Source of the DNA: Planctomycetota bacterium
Lineage (GTDB): Bacteria; Planctomycetota; UBA1135; UBA2386
DNA: 56,202 bases
Direction of reading: 5' to 3'
Assembly: GCA_025459175.1 (NCBI GenBank)
Contig: JALORC010000031.1
Span: 1-56,202, forward strand
The translations under genes were made by a program, and so were the position numbers. Position 1 is the stretch's first letter; every line of letters begins with the position of its first letter. The notes under the pieces are model-generated. The model was not told where the DNA came from and made no database searches. It worked only from the letters and a program-made list of their open reading frames with translations. Below are positions 45,372 through 54,479 of the stretch, piece after piece.

Positions 45372-46166
45372 TCACTTGCCGTCGCCCGGCTTCGGGGCGT
45401 CCTTGGCTGGCTCGGCGGCCTTGGCCTTCTTCGCCACCGAGACCCACGAGCGCTCGATGCGCACCGGGGTCCGCAGCATGCCGTTGTTCTGCTGCGAGCC
45501 CTTGCCCTCGAGCGCCTTCAGCTGCGGCAGGCCGTCGACAACCTCGCCCCAGATCGTGTGCTTGTTGTCGAGGTGCGAGGTCGGGCCGAACGTGATGAAG
45601 AACTGCGAGCCGTCGGTGCCCGGGCCGGCGTGCGCCATGCTCAGGATGCCCGGCTTGTCGTGCTTGCGCTTGCCGTCGAACTCGCCGCCGAACTTGTAGC
45701 CCGGGCCGCCCGAGCCCGAACCGGTCGGATCGCCGCCCTGGGCCATGAAGCCCGGGATGATGCGGTGGAAGCCGAGGCCGTCGAAGAAGCCCAGCCGCGC
45801 CAGGTAGATGCCGCTGGTGACGTGGATCGGCGCGGTGTCGCCGAAGAAGCGGATCTTCAGCGTGCCGACCTCGGTCTCGAGGTGCCAGAAGTAGTCGCAG
45901 TCCGGATCGAAGCTCTGCTTCGGCGGCTGCGACAGCTGCTCGCGCCAGCGGCCGGTTTTCTCGATCTTCTTGCCGGCGATGAAGGCGTCGATGCCCATGA
46001 TCGCCTTGTCGTTGGCGGTGGTCGCGTCGTCGAGCACCGGGGCCGGCTGCTGCGGCTTGGCCTCGGCCTTCGGCGGCTCGGCTTTCGGCTTCTCGGTTTC
46101 CTGGGCCGGCAGCAGCGCGGCCAGGCTCGCGAACAACACGACGGAACGAAGCAACAGTTGGCTCAT
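45372..46166 (-). CDS. Exported cyclophilin-type peptidyl-prolyl isomerase
   Basis: The protein is 264 residues. The signal peptide ends LPA|Q (about residue 21), followed by a Lys/Pro/Ala-rich linker. The cyclophilin domain shows GFHRIIPGFMAQGGDP, GGEFDGK, LSMAHAGPGTDGSQFFI and HTIWGEVVDGL. It speeds proline isomerisation in exported proteins. The tail after the domain is Lys/Ala-rich. Confidence 0.92.
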   Translation of the reverse strand: MSQLLLRSVVLFASLAALLPAQETEKPKAEPPKAEAKPQQPAPVLDDATTANDKAIMGIDAFIAGKKIEKTGRWREQLSQPPKQSFDPDCDYFWHLETEVGTLKIRFFGDTAPIHVTSGIYLARLGFFDGLGFHRIIPGFMAQGGDPTGSGSGGPGYKFGGEFDGKRKHDKPGILSMAHAGPGTDGSQFFITFGPTSHLDNKHTIWGEVVDGLPQLKALEGKGSQQNNGMLRTPVRIERSWVSVAKKAKAAEPAKDAPKPGDGK

Positions 46167-46215
46167 GGCCGGGATGATACGGAGCGGCCCCGGTCGTATG
46201 CGAGCCCGGGCTCGG

Positions 46216-46788
46216 TCATGGCGCGGCGGGCAGGCGGCGCAGCCGCGCCCGCTGCCGGGCGAACTCGGGCCAACTGGTCACCGCCATCGCCGCTTCGGCG
46301 TCACCGCCAGCACTCCCCGCCGGCACCGCGCCATCGGCGGCGAACGACTCCAGCGCGAACTGCACCCCGTCCGGAACCGCGCGGTAGCGCACGACCAGGG
46401 TCTGCCCACCGGCCGCGAACACCGACACCAGCTCGTCGTCGACGAGGCGGGCGTCGAGCACGATGCCGTTTCGTTCGTCGATCCGGTAGCGGCCGGTGGC
46501 GGCGTCGACGGTCTCCAGCCGGTAGTCGCGGGTCTGCGCGGCGGCCCCGTCCCCGTAGTGCAACGCCCAGCGCAGGCGCCCGGGCTCGTCCGGCAGCGGC
46601 GCCACGGTCAGCCCCATCGGCACTTCGCGGACCGCCGTGTCCCCGAACATGCGCAGGCTGCCGCGGTGCTCGCCGAGGAACGGCACCAGGGCCGGTGGCA
46701 CGTCGGCCGGGGCCGGCGGCGGCGCGACGCAGGCCGCGGCGCCGAGCGCGGCGATCAGCACGTACGGGATCGGTTTCCCCTGTCGCAT
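46216..46788 (-). CDS. Putative lipoprotein, unknown function
   Basis: The protein is about 190 residues. The lipobox GAAAC (Cys 20) follows a short hydrophobic stretch. The mature part (FLGEHRGSLRMFGD, LRWALHYGDG) has beta-rich character with no recognised family. ATG 46788 is chosen with AGGT before it; GTG 46797 is possible and would touch the upstream stop at 46798. It is the last gene of the operon that runs from 52709. Confidence 0.72.
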   Translation of the reverse strand: MRQGKPIPYVLIAALGAAACVAPPPAPADVPPALVPFLGEHRGSLRMFGDTAVREVPMGLTVAPLPDEPGRLRWALHYGDGAAAQTRDYRLETVDAATGRYRIDERNGIVLDARLVDDELVSVFAAGGQTLVVRYRAVPDGVQFALESFAADGAVPAGSAGGDAEAAMAVTSWPEFARQRARLRRLPAAP

Positions 46789-46797
46789 GGCAGGCAC

Positions 46798-48111
46798 CTA
46801 CGACTTGCCCTTGCCACCCGGCGGCGGCAGCTGCTGGTGCAACCGCACCGCCCGCACCCGCCGCGGCGACGCCTCGATGACCTCGAACTCGAGGCCGGGT
46901 CCGACCACGAAGCGTTCGCCGACCGCGGGCACCCGATCGCCGGCCAGCGCCACCACCAGCCCGGACACGGTGCGCCCCTCGCCGCGCTCCGGCAGCTCGA
47001 TCTGCAGTTCGCGCCACACGTCGCGATGGGTCACACTGCCGAGCAGGCGGAACACACCGGGTGCCTCGCGCTGGATCGGCCGCGGCGGCGCCGCGTCGCG
47101 TTCGTGGAAGATCTCGCCGACCAGCTCCTCGATCAGGTCCTCGAGCGTGACGATGCCGGCGGTCGAGCCGTGTTCCTCGACCACCACCGCGAGGTGCAGG
47201 CGACGGCTCTGCAGTTCGCGGAACGCCCGTTCGGCCGACATCGCCTCGGGCACGAAGAACGGCTCGCGGCGCAGTTCGGGGATCCGCAGCGGCTTGCCGT
47301 CCCACAGCGCCGCCAGCACGTCCTCGCGCAGCACGTAGCCGGTCACGTGATCGATCGAGTCCTGGTAGACCGGCACCCGGCGATGGCCGTGCTCGAGCAG
47401 GGCCTGGCGCAGCGCCGCGGCATCGGCCGTCTCGGGCAGCCCGTGCACGAACCGCCGCGGCACCATCACGTCGGCGACCCGGAGCTGCGAGAACTCCAGC
47501 GCGCGCGCGACCAGCCGCCCGGTCGGCTGGTCGATGCCGCCCGCGGTCTCGGCCTCCTCGACCAGGTGCTCGAGATCCTCGCGCGTCAGCTTGCCCTCGA
47601 CGAAGTTGGTGCTGTCGCCGAACAGCCGCAGCACCAGGTTGGAGCTCGTCGACAACAGCCACACCACCGGCCGGGCGATGAAGCCGAGCAGCAGCATCGG
47701 CCGCGCCATCGCCAGCGCGTAGCGATCGGCGAACCGCAGCGCGAGCGACTTCGGCACCAGTTCGCCGAACACCACCGACAGGTAGGTGACCAGGGCCACG
47801 ATCAGCCCGAACGCGACCTCCGGTGCCGCGTCGCCGAGACCCAGGCGCCGCAGCGACGGCTCGAGTTCACCGGCCAGCGACGAGCCGCCGTAGGCACCGG
47901 CGATCGCACCGACCAACGTGATGCCGATCTGCACCGTGGCGAGGAACCGCTCCGGGTTGCGGCGCAGACTCAGCGCCGCGCGCGCGCGCAGGCTGCCCTC
48001 GGCCGCCGCTTGTTCGAGCCGGCCGCGGCGCGCGGTCACCAGCGCCATCTCGGCGCCGGCCAGGATGCCGCCGAACAGCACCAGGCCGAGCAACAGCAAC
48101 AGCTCGATCAC
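46798..48111 (-). CDS. Second CNNM/CBS-domain protein (HlyC/CorC family)
   Basis: The protein is 437 residues. Three to four membrane helices of the CNNM domain (LLLLLGLVLFGGILAGAEMA; VTYLSVVFGELVPKSLALRF) precede two CBS domains (VADVMVPRRFVHGLP; LAVVVEEHGSTAGIVTLED) and a CorC_HlyC domain. It keeps the classic GELVPK motif, unlike the diverged CNNM protein at 40045. Its start overlaps the glycosyltransferase stop by 4 nt. Confidence 0.9.
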   Translation of the reverse strand: MIELLLLLGLVLFGGILAGAEMALVTARRGRLEQAAAEGSLRARAALSLRRNPERFLATVQIGITLVGAIAGAYGGSSLAGELEPSLRRLGLGDAAPEVAFGLIVALVTYLSVVFGELVPKSLALRFADRYALAMARPMLLLGFIARPVVWLLSTSSNLVLRLFGDSTNFVEGKLTREDLEHLVEEAETAGGIDQPTGRLVARALEFSQLRVADVMVPRRFVHGLPETADAAALRQALLEHGHRRVPVYQDSIDHVTGYVLREDVLAALWDGKPLRIPELRREPFFVPEAMSAERAFRELQSRRLHLAVVVEEHGSTAGIVTLEDLIEELVGEIFHERDAAPPRPIQREAPGVFRLLGSVTHRDVWRELQIELPERGEGRTVSGLVVALAGDRVPAVGERFVVGPGLEFEVIEASPRRVRAVRLHQQLPPPGGKGKS

Positions 48112-49364
48112 GGTCCGATCGCCGACGACGCCGGGTCGGCATCACCCTGCGGCTGCGGTGTCGGCACCCAGGGCTCCGGCCCGAACGCGGGCAGGCCGTG
48201 CTGCAGCCAGTGCAGGATGCGGGCGACACGATGGTAGTACTGGTGATGCTGCATCACCTCGGCATGGCCGCCGGCGGCGATGCGGGCCCGTTCGTCGGCC
48301 CGCGGCAGCCATTCGGCGATCTTCGCCAGCGCCTCGTCGTTGCTGCGGTACCACACCAGGTGCTCGCCGTCCTTGAACACGTCCTCCAGGCGCGGCACGT
48401 AGTGGGTCAGGTGGAACGCGCCGCACGCCAGCGTCAGGAAGGTGCGGTTGCTGAAGTAGTAGAGGTCGTCGTTGACCTCGTTGACGCCGAGCACGATGCG
48501 CGAGGTGGCGCAGACCTTCGCGTAGGCGCGATTGTCGACCGGGGCGTGGATGCGCAGGTCGCGATGCAGATGGCGCCACCGTTCCCAGTGGCGGCCGAAC
48601 ACCTCGGTGTCGAAGCGGCGGGCGATCTCGGCCAGGAAATCGGCGCGCTGACCGCGGCGCCCGGGCCCGCCGATGAAGGCCACGTCGCGGACCGGCTTGG
48701 TCGGCGGGGCGGCGTGGTGATAGCGCGGCGAGAAGCCGCTCATCAGGAACGCCATGTTGTCGAGGCCGCGCTCGCGCAGCCACGCGAACCGCGACGGATT
48801 GCTCATGCAGACGAGATCGGCGAGCTGGAAGTAGTCGACGATCGAACCGTCGAGCACCTCGAGCGCCTCCTCGCACCAGATCACCAGCCGCGCCGTGCGC
48901 CGGAACTCGTCGGCGAGCACCAGCGGCAGATCGCGGTAGAACACGAACACCACGTCCGGCCGGTAGCGGCGGAACTCGGCGCGCGCCATCTTGTTGGCGA
49001 TCTGCTGGCCGAACCAGCGCCGCATCGTCACCAGGTTGCGCCAGCGCACCTCGACGCCGTGGCGTTCGAAGGCGTCGACCAGCGCGCCGGTGCAGCGGGT
49101 GCGCGACATGCTCTTGCCGAAGAACAGCACGCGGCGGACCGGCCCGAGCCGGTTGCGCAGCCGGGCCGGCGCCAGCGCCGGCAGCACCATGCCGCCGTGA
49201 TCACCGCCGCCGTGGTCACCACCGCCACCATCCTCGCCGGAGGCGAAGCCAGCGGCATCGGCACCGGGGGTCGACGAACGACCGGCAGCCGCCTGGCCGT
49301 CCTCGCGCGGCGAACTCGCCGCGCTCGTCGAATTCGATGGACCCCCTGCCTCGTGACCGATCAC
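48108..49364 (-). CDS. CgeB/DUF3880-like glycosyltransferase
   Basis: The protein is about 418 residues from GTG 49364, which has GGAGG 5 nt upstream; ATG 49190 would give 360 residues. The N-terminal 58 residues are low-complexity and end in GGGGDHGGGDHGG, then a glycosyltransferase GT-B fold begins (VRRVLFFGKSMSRTR). C-terminal signs are VNEVNDDLYYFSNRTFLTLA and HYVPRLEDVFKDGEHLVWYR, typical of CgeB/DUF3880 proteins. It likely adds a sugar to an envelope glycan. It sits in the middle of the overlapping operon. Confidence 0.82.
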   Translation of the reverse strand: MIGHEAGGPSNSTSAASSPREDGQAAAGRSSTPGADAAGFASGEDGGGGDHGGGDHGGMVLPALAPARLRNRLGPVRRVLFFGKSMSRTRCTGALVDAFERHGVEVRWRNLVTMRRWFGQQIANKMARAEFRRYRPDVVFVFYRDLPLVLADEFRRTARLVIWCEEALEVLDGSIVDYFQLADLVCMSNPSRFAWLRERGLDNMAFLMSGFSPRYHHAAPPTKPVRDVAFIGGPGRRGQRADFLAEIARRFDTEVFGRHWERWRHLHRDLRIHAPVDNRAYAKVCATSRIVLGVNEVNDDLYYFSNRTFLTLACGAFHLTHYVPRLEDVFKDGEHLVWYRSNDEALAKIAEWLPRADERARIAAGGHAEVMQHHQYYHRVARILHWLQHGLPAFGPEPWVPTPQPQGDADPASSAIGP

Positions 49365-49383
49365 GGCGCCTCCGATGCGACCG

Positions 49384-50403
49384 CTAGATGCTTGGTTCCG
49401 GATGGTTGGCCCAGGAGCGTGCCGCCCGCACTTGTTCCTGAAGCCACGCTTCGCTGCACGCGGGCGGAACATACAAGCCGGCCCCACCGCCAAGCCACCA
49501 CCAGTTGCGGAAGTAGGCGCTGAAAACCAATGGTTCACCGGTCGCCAACTGCCGTGCGCGCTGCCCGATCCAAGCTTGCCGCAGGCTGCGATCCCCCCAC
49601 CACCAACGCCCCGGACCGAGCCCGGTCCGCAGCCGGTACTCACGCCCCCGCAGCGTCCAGCGGCAGCGGAACTCGGTGCTCTCCTGGAGGCAGCGCAGCA
49701 CGCGCCCGCGCGCATGGTGCGCCTGTTCGTCGCGGGCGCGGGCCACCACGGTGGCCGCCTCGGGGTCGCTGTGCAGCAGCCCGGCGCGCCGCAGGCTGTC
49801 GACCGCCCCCGGCACCGCGTGCCGTTCGCGCACCAGCCGCGCCGCCGCCGCAAGCCGGTGCGCGGTGCTCGCCCGCCGCACCACGCTGGCCGACTGCAGA
49901 TCGAGCACCGCCAGCTCACCGCTGCGCAGGCGCACGAAGTTCTCGCCGTGCAGATCGCGATGCACGATGCCGGCCGCGAGCAGGCGCACCACCAGCGCCG
50001 CTTCGTCGGCGAGCCGTTCGGTCGGGGCCTTGGTCTCGGCGACCACCGGCAGCGAACGCAGCACCAACAGCGACCGGTCTGGCAGGCCGCGCCGCCGCGC
50101 GCTGTGCACCGCCAGCACCACCGGCGCGGGGATGCCCGCCGCCGCCACCGCGGCCAGCAGCCGCGCCTCGTGCACCGCCGGCAGCGGCCGCAGCAGATAG
50201 CGCAAACGATCCTTGGCGCGCGGGAACGTCATCGCCTTCACGTGCACCGGTCCCGACGGCAGCTCGCCGCGGTGCACGCTGCGGATCAGCCGGCCCTGCA
50301 CCAGCTGCAGCGGCTCGGGCAGCCGGCCGGTGGCGACGAAGTGCTGCCACCACGACGCGATCACCGCCGCATCGGCGGCCGCCAACGGCACCGTCCCGGT
50401 CAT
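49384..50403 (-). CDS. Lipopolysaccharide core kinase (Kdo/WaaP family)
   Basis: The protein is 339 residues. The kinase catalytic loop VHRDLHGENFVRL is followed by the metal-binding VLDLQSA, and an N-lobe lysine lies in VHVKAMTFPRAKDRL. The family phosphorylates Kdo or heptose in the LPS inner core. ATG 50403 overlaps the upstream GT4 stop as ATGA. A tail of about 90 residues past the kinase core is rich in Trp and Arg. Confidence 0.85.
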   Translation of the reverse strand: MTGTVPLAAADAAVIASWWQHFVATGRLPEPLQLVQGRLIRSVHRGELPSGPVHVKAMTFPRAKDRLRYLLRPLPAVHEARLLAAVAAAGIPAPVVLAVHSARRRGLPDRSLLVLRSLPVVAETKAPTERLADEAALVVRLLAAGIVHRDLHGENFVRLRSGELAVLDLQSASVVRRASTAHRLAAAARLVRERHAVPGAVDSLRRAGLLHSDPEAATVVARARDEQAHHARGRVLRCLQESTEFRCRWTLRGREYRLRTGLGPGRWWWGDRSLRQAWIGQRARQLATGEPLVFSAYFRNWWWLGGGAGLYVPPACSEAWLQEQVRAARSWANHPEPSI

Positions 50404-51575
50404 CAAGGCCCTCGCGCCGGGGCGGCCAGCAGCTCGCGATAGAGCGCCTCGGTGCGCTGCGCGGCGCGGGCCGGATCCATGTCGAGCTGCGTGCGCCGCA
50501 GCGCGGCCGCCGCCCGCTGCCGCCGCACGGCTTCGTCGCCGAGCAGGACCAGCAGCTCGCCGGCCAGCGCCGTCGGCGTCTCGTCGGTGGCGATGCCGGG
50601 CAGCTCGCCGGGCCGCGGCGACGTCACCAGCGCCGGCAGCATGCCGCGCCGCGTGGTCACCACCGGCACCCCGAACGCCATCGCGTCGCACACCGCGCGG
50701 CAGGTGCCGTCGCTGCCCGGCACCAGGAACAAGAACGCGTCGAGCGCGCGCAGCGCCGCCTCGTACGCGGGGCCCTTCTGGTAGCCGGGCAGCAGCACGT
50801 GCTCGCGCAGGCCCAGGCGCTCGATCGGCTCGGTGACGAGGGTCCGGGTGTCCTCGTCGTTGCCGCGCCCGAGCAGCACGAAGCGCACCTCGGGCAGGCG
50901 ATCGGCGACCGCGCGCGCGGTGTCCCACAACAGGTCGAACCGCCGGTGCGGCTGGATCCGCGCCGTGATGCCGACCACCCGGTGCCGCGGCTGCAGGCCC
51001 CACGGCGCCCGCGCGTTCGGCCCGTCGAGCTGGCGCGGCTCGGTCACCGGCTCGAGCAACAGCACCCGATCGGCCGCCAGCCGGAAGCGCTCGACGACGC
51101 CGCGCTGCGCGGCCGGCGTCGGCGCCAGCACCGCCGCCGTGCGCCGGAACGCGGCCCGTTCGCGGAAGCCGCGGCGCGGCGGTTCGGGCTCGTAGAGGCT
51201 GCGCACCAGCACCGGCGGCCGCGGCAGCTTGCGCAGCGCCAGCGCCGCGATCAGGTGATCGGCGGGCTGGTGGCAGTGCAGCACGTCGAACGGCTCGCGC
51301 CGCAGCCGCTGGTGCAGCGTGCGCACGTCGCGCAGCAGCGAACCGAGATGGAAGTGCTTGCGCAGCTCGAGACCGGCGAGCACCGGCAGCTGGCAGCGCC
51401 ACAGTTCCTCGGCGATGCGATGTTCGCCGCCCGGGTGCACGAACGAACCCTGCGCGAACACCACGTCGAGCCCGCGCGCGCGCAGCCGCGCCGCGGCGCG
51501 GATCGCCGGATCGGCGGGCCCGGTCCACTTGTAGTTCGCGAACAGGTGCAGGATGCGCGGCGCAGCGAGACTCAT
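50403..51575 (-). CDS. GT4-family glycosyltransferase
   Basis: The protein is 390 residues. The GT-B fold opens with ILHLFANYKWTGPADPAIRA. The donor-binding C-terminal domain shows GITARIQPHRRFDLL, FVLLGRGND and LVPGSDGTCRAVCDAMAFGV, followed by VPVVTTRRG. ATG 51575 has GGGAGGT at good spacing and overlaps the GT2 stop by 4 nt. It probably works on the LPS core with its neighbours. Confidence 0.9.
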   Translation of the reverse strand: MSLAAPRILHLFANYKWTGPADPAIRAAARLRARGLDVVFAQGSFVHPGGEHRIAEELWRCQLPVLAGLELRKHFHLGSLLRDVRTLHQRLRREPFDVLHCHQPADHLIAALALRKLPRPPVLVRSLYEPEPPRRGFRERAAFRRTAAVLAPTPAAQRGVVERFRLAADRVLLLEPVTEPRQLDGPNARAPWGLQPRHRVVGITARIQPHRRFDLLWDTARAVADRLPEVRFVLLGRGNDEDTRTLVTEPIERLGLREHVLLPGYQKGPAYEAALRALDAFLFLVPGSDGTCRAVCDAMAFGVPVVTTRRGMLPALVTSPRPGELPGIATDETPTALAGELLVLLGDEAVRRQRAAAALRRTQLDMDPARAAQRTEALYRELLAAPARGP

Positions 51576-52336
51576 GCCGCACCTCCCGAGCGCGGCAACC
51601 GCCACAGCCGCCAGTACTTCTTCCAGTCGGTGTAGGCCGCCATGCCGGCGATCACGAAGCCGCGCCAGCCGTCGAGGCAGCCGAGCTTCAGCACCAGGCT
51701 CTTGAACGCCACTGCCGGCGGCCGCACCAGCAGGTCGAACGGATTGGTGCGCCGCCCCTCGGCCGCCAGCGCGCGCGCCGCGATCGCGGTGAACGAGTCG
51801 ATCGTGCGCAGGTGGTGGCGGAAGTCGCGATAGCTCAGGTGCTCGATGCCCTCGGCCAACCGTTCGCACGCGACGCCGGGGTCGAGTTCGACCCGATCGT
51901 GCGGGTTGCGACCGCCCCACCGGGCGCGCCGCCGGTCGAACAGCCGGATCTTGCGATCGGGGACGAACAGGCCGTGGCGCGGGATCCGACCGAGATAGTG
52001 GTTGTGGCGCGGCATCTCGTAGGCGACCGCGAGCCGGTGTCGGCGCAGGTGCTGCAGCCGCTGCTGCAGCGCCTCGGTGCAGCGTTCGTCGGCATCGAGG
52101 CAGAACACGTGGTCGAAGCGGGCCTGCTCGACCGCGAACTGCTTCTGCTCGCGGTGGCCCGGGAACGGCCGGTTCTCGATGACGCGCGCACCGAGTTCGG
52201 CGGCGATGCGCTGGGTGCCGTCGGTGCTGCCGCTGTCGACGACGACGATGTCGTCGCAGAACGACTGCAGCGACCGCACACAGTCGGCGATGCGGTCCGC
52301 TTCCTGGTAGCAGATCACGCAGCCGCTGATCGACAC
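51572..52336 (-). CDS. GT2-family glycosyltransferase (WaaE/KdtX-like)
   Basis: The protein is about 254 residues. A GT-A fold begins VSISGCVICYQEADRI, with VVVDSGSTDGT (32-41) and the metal-binding CLDADER (DAD 81-83). The HDRVELDPG and HLSYRDFRHHLRTIDSFT segments match WaaE-like LPS-core glycosyltransferases. GTG 52336 is preferred, with GAGG upstream; GTG 52354 or 52357 would overlap the preceding gene's stop. Confidence 0.87.
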   Translation of the reverse strand: MSISGCVICYQEADRIADCVRSLQSFCDDIVVVDSGSTDGTQRIAAELGARVIENRPFPGHREQKQFAVEQARFDHVFCLDADERCTEALQQRLQHLRRHRLAVAYEMPRHNHYLGRIPRHGLFVPDRKIRLFDRRRARWGGRNPHDRVELDPGVACERLAEGIEHLSYRDFRHHLRTIDSFTAIAARALAAEGRRTNPFDLLVRPPAVAFKSLVLKLGCLDGWRGFVIAGMAAYTDWKKYWRLWRLPRSGGAA

Positions 52337-52346
52337 CGGCCCCGCC

Positions 52347-52709
52347 TCACCCACCACTCTGCTCCGCGGCGGCCGTCGGGCCGGCATCGTCGTCGCCGCG
52401 GCCGTCGCGCTGCTCGCGCAGGTTCTGCTCGATGCGCTGCAACGACTCCTGGATCTGGATCAGCCGGCGACCCCAGTCCTGCAGCCGCCCGTCCTGCTCG
52501 ACCGCCTGCGCCGCGGCGCGCATCACGCGGTGGCGCTCGTCGGGCAGCACGCCGAGCTTCTCGTGCAGCAGGTACTGGTTGCTGTAGCCGAGCACCTGGT
52601 TCCAGCGCAGCAGCTCGAGCATCTGGGCGAGCAGTTCGCACAGCTGCAGCTCGGCGGCGTTGAGGCCGAGCGACTGGGCCTTCTGCTTGCGGCGGCGATT
52701 CGAGGTCAC
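52347..52709 (-). CDS. Small helical protein of unknown function
   Basis: The protein is 120 residues. It is highly helical, with leucine-spaced segments (LQLCELLAQMLELLRWNQVL; RLIQIQESLQRIEQNLREQ) that look like coiled coil. No family recognised. It starts the operon that continues with the GT2 gene 10 nt after its stop. Confidence 0.7.
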   Translation of the reverse strand: MTSNRRRKQKAQSLGLNAAELQLCELLAQMLELLRWNQVLGYSNQYLLHEKLGVLPDERHRVMRAAAQAVEQDGRLQDWGRRLIQIQESLQRIEQNLREQRDGRGDDDAGPTAAAEQSGG

Positions 52710-52793
52710 GAGCGCTCTGGTTGGCAGACCGCGCGCGATGCCGAGGGCACCGACGCGCGGCGATCAAGGACGGCCCGCAGTGGGCCGAAGGCC

Positions 52794-53396
52794 TCAGGCC
52801 TTCTGCAGGTTCGCGTTGGCGAAGTCCCAGTTGACCAGGTGGTCGAGGAAGGTCTTGATGTAGTCCGGCCGGCGGTTCTGGAAGTCGAGGTAGTAGGCGT
52901 GCTCCCAGACGTCCATCGTCAGCAGCGGCGTGACGCCGGCCTGGGTCAGCGGCGTCTCGGCGTTCGGGGTCTTGCTGATTTCCAGCTTGCCGCCCTTCAG
53001 GCACAGCCACGCCCAGCCGCTGCCGAACTGGGTCGCCCCGGCCTGGCTGAACAGCTCGACGAACTTCTCGTAGCTGCCGAAGTCGGCGGTGATCTTCGCG
53101 GCGATCGCGCCGGTCGGCTTGCCGCCGCCCTTCGGCTTCATCGACTGCCAGTAGAAGGTGTGGTTCCAGACCTGGGCAGCGTTGTTGAAGATACCGACCT
53201 TGTCCGCCTTGCCGGCGGTGGCCTTGATGATGTCGACCAGCGACTTGCCGGCGAGGTCGGTGCCCTCGATCAGCTTGTTGCCGTTGGTGACGTAGGCCTG
53301 GTGGTGCTTGCCGTGGTGGATCTGCAACGTCTGGGCGTTGATGTGCGGCGCCAGCGCGTCGTGCGAGTAGGGAAGCGGAGGAAGTTCGATGGCCAT
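52794..53396 (-). CDS. sodB: Iron/manganese superoxide dismutase
   Basis: The protein is 200 residues. Metal ligands are His 27 (IHHGKHH), His 79 (WNHTFYW), Asp 162 and His 166 (DVWEHAYY). The GATQFGSGWAWL segment is of the iron type as I recall. It removes superoxide in the cytoplasm, as no signal peptide is present. ATG 53396 is fixed by the family start AIELPPLPYSHDAL. It is divergent from mazG. Confidence 0.93.
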   Translation of the reverse strand: MAIELPPLPYSHDALAPHINAQTLQIHHGKHHQAYVTNGNKLIEGTDLAGKSLVDIIKATAGKADKVGIFNNAAQVWNHTFYWQSMKPKGGGKPTGAIAAKITADFGSYEKFVELFSQAGATQFGSGWAWLCLKGGKLEISKTPNAETPLTQAGVTPLLTMDVWEHAYYLDFQNRRPDYIKTFLDHLVNWDFANANLQKA

Positions 53397-53528
53397 GGCG
53401 TTCTTCGGTGGACGTTCGGTAGTGGTGTCGCGGCCGGAGGGCCAGCGACGCGGAAGACGATACGGATAGGACCGCGCCTCGCACGCCGAAACCTGCGCTC
53501 GGAGAATGCCCGCCGGTAGGCTGTGCCG

Positions 53529-54341
53529 ATGACCGAGCCCCGCGCTGCGCTCCCCGGTGTGCACGAACTGCTGGCGACCGTGGCCCGGCTGCGCGCGCCG
53601 GACGGCTGCCCCTGGGACCGCAAGCAGACCACCACCAGCATGGCGCCGCACCTGCTCGAGGAGGCGTTCGAGGCCGCCGACGCGCTCGGCCGCGGCGCCG
53701 CGGACGACAGCCGCGAGGAGCTCGGCGACGTGCTCGTCAACGTGGCGATGATCAGCCAGATCCACAGCGAAGGCGGCGGCTTCCACTTCGACGCGGTCGC
53801 GGCAGCGGCGGCGGCGAAGCTGGTCCGCCGGCACCCGCACGTGTTCGGCGACCAGCAGGCGGCCTCGGCCGAGCTCGCCTACGGGCGCTGGGAGGCGCAG
53901 AAGGCCGCCGAGAAGGCCGCCGCCGGCACCGCCGACCGCAGCGTGCTGGCCGGGGTGCCGGTGGCGCTGCCGGCGCTGCTGCGCGCGTTCCGGATCGGCG
54001 AGAAGGCGGCCAAGGCGGGCTTCGACTGGCCGGACCGCGCCGGGCCGCGGGCCAAGGTCGACGAAGAGGTGCGGGAGCTCGACGAGGCGATCGCCAGCGG
54101 CGACCGGGCGGCGATCGCGGCCGAACTCGGCGACGTGCTGTTCAGCCTGTGCAACCTGGCGCGCCACCTCGGGGTCAACCCGGAGCAGGCGCTCGCCGGC
54201 ACGGTCGGCAAGTTCCAGCGGCGGTTCCAGGCGGTCGAGCGCGAGTTCGATCACGCGCTGGCCGGGCGGTCGCTGGCGGAGCTGGACGCGGCGTGGGACC
54301 GGGCCAAGGCCGCGGAACGGGCGCGGCCGGCGGGCGGCTGA
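53529..54341 (+). CDS. mazG: Nucleoside triphosphate pyrophosphohydrolase MazG
   Basis: The protein is about 270 residues. The first MazG domain has EExxE at 44-48 (HLLEEAFEAADAL) and ExxD at 64-67 (EELGDVLVN). The second has DEEVRELDEA and AAELGDVLFSLCN. The two-domain length fits house-cleaning MazG. It hydrolyses non-standard NTPs to NMPs. ATG 53529 is preferred over GTG 53523. Confidence 0.93.
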   Translation: MTEPRAALPGVHELLATVARLRAPDGCPWDRKQTTTSMAPHLLEEAFEAADALGRGAADDSREELGDVLVNVAMISQIHSEGGGFHFDAVAAAAAAKLVRRHPHVFGDQQAASAELAYGRWEAQKAAEKAAAGTADRSVLAGVPVALPALLRAFRIGEKAAKAGFDWPDRAGPRAKVDEEVRELDEAIASGDRAAIAAELGDVLFSLCNLARHLGVNPEQALAGTVGKFQRRFQAVEREFDHALAGRSLAELDAAWDRAKAAERARPAGG

Positions 54342-54479
54342 CCGGGGCAGGGACCTCGGCATCGGCTGAGGCGTCGCCGGCCCGTCGACGGCCCGTCGAC
54401 GGTGGCGACGGCAGACCGCCGCGGATTCCCGACAGTAGCCGGGGCAGCACCGTGGCTCGGGCCATAGACGGCGTTCGGG

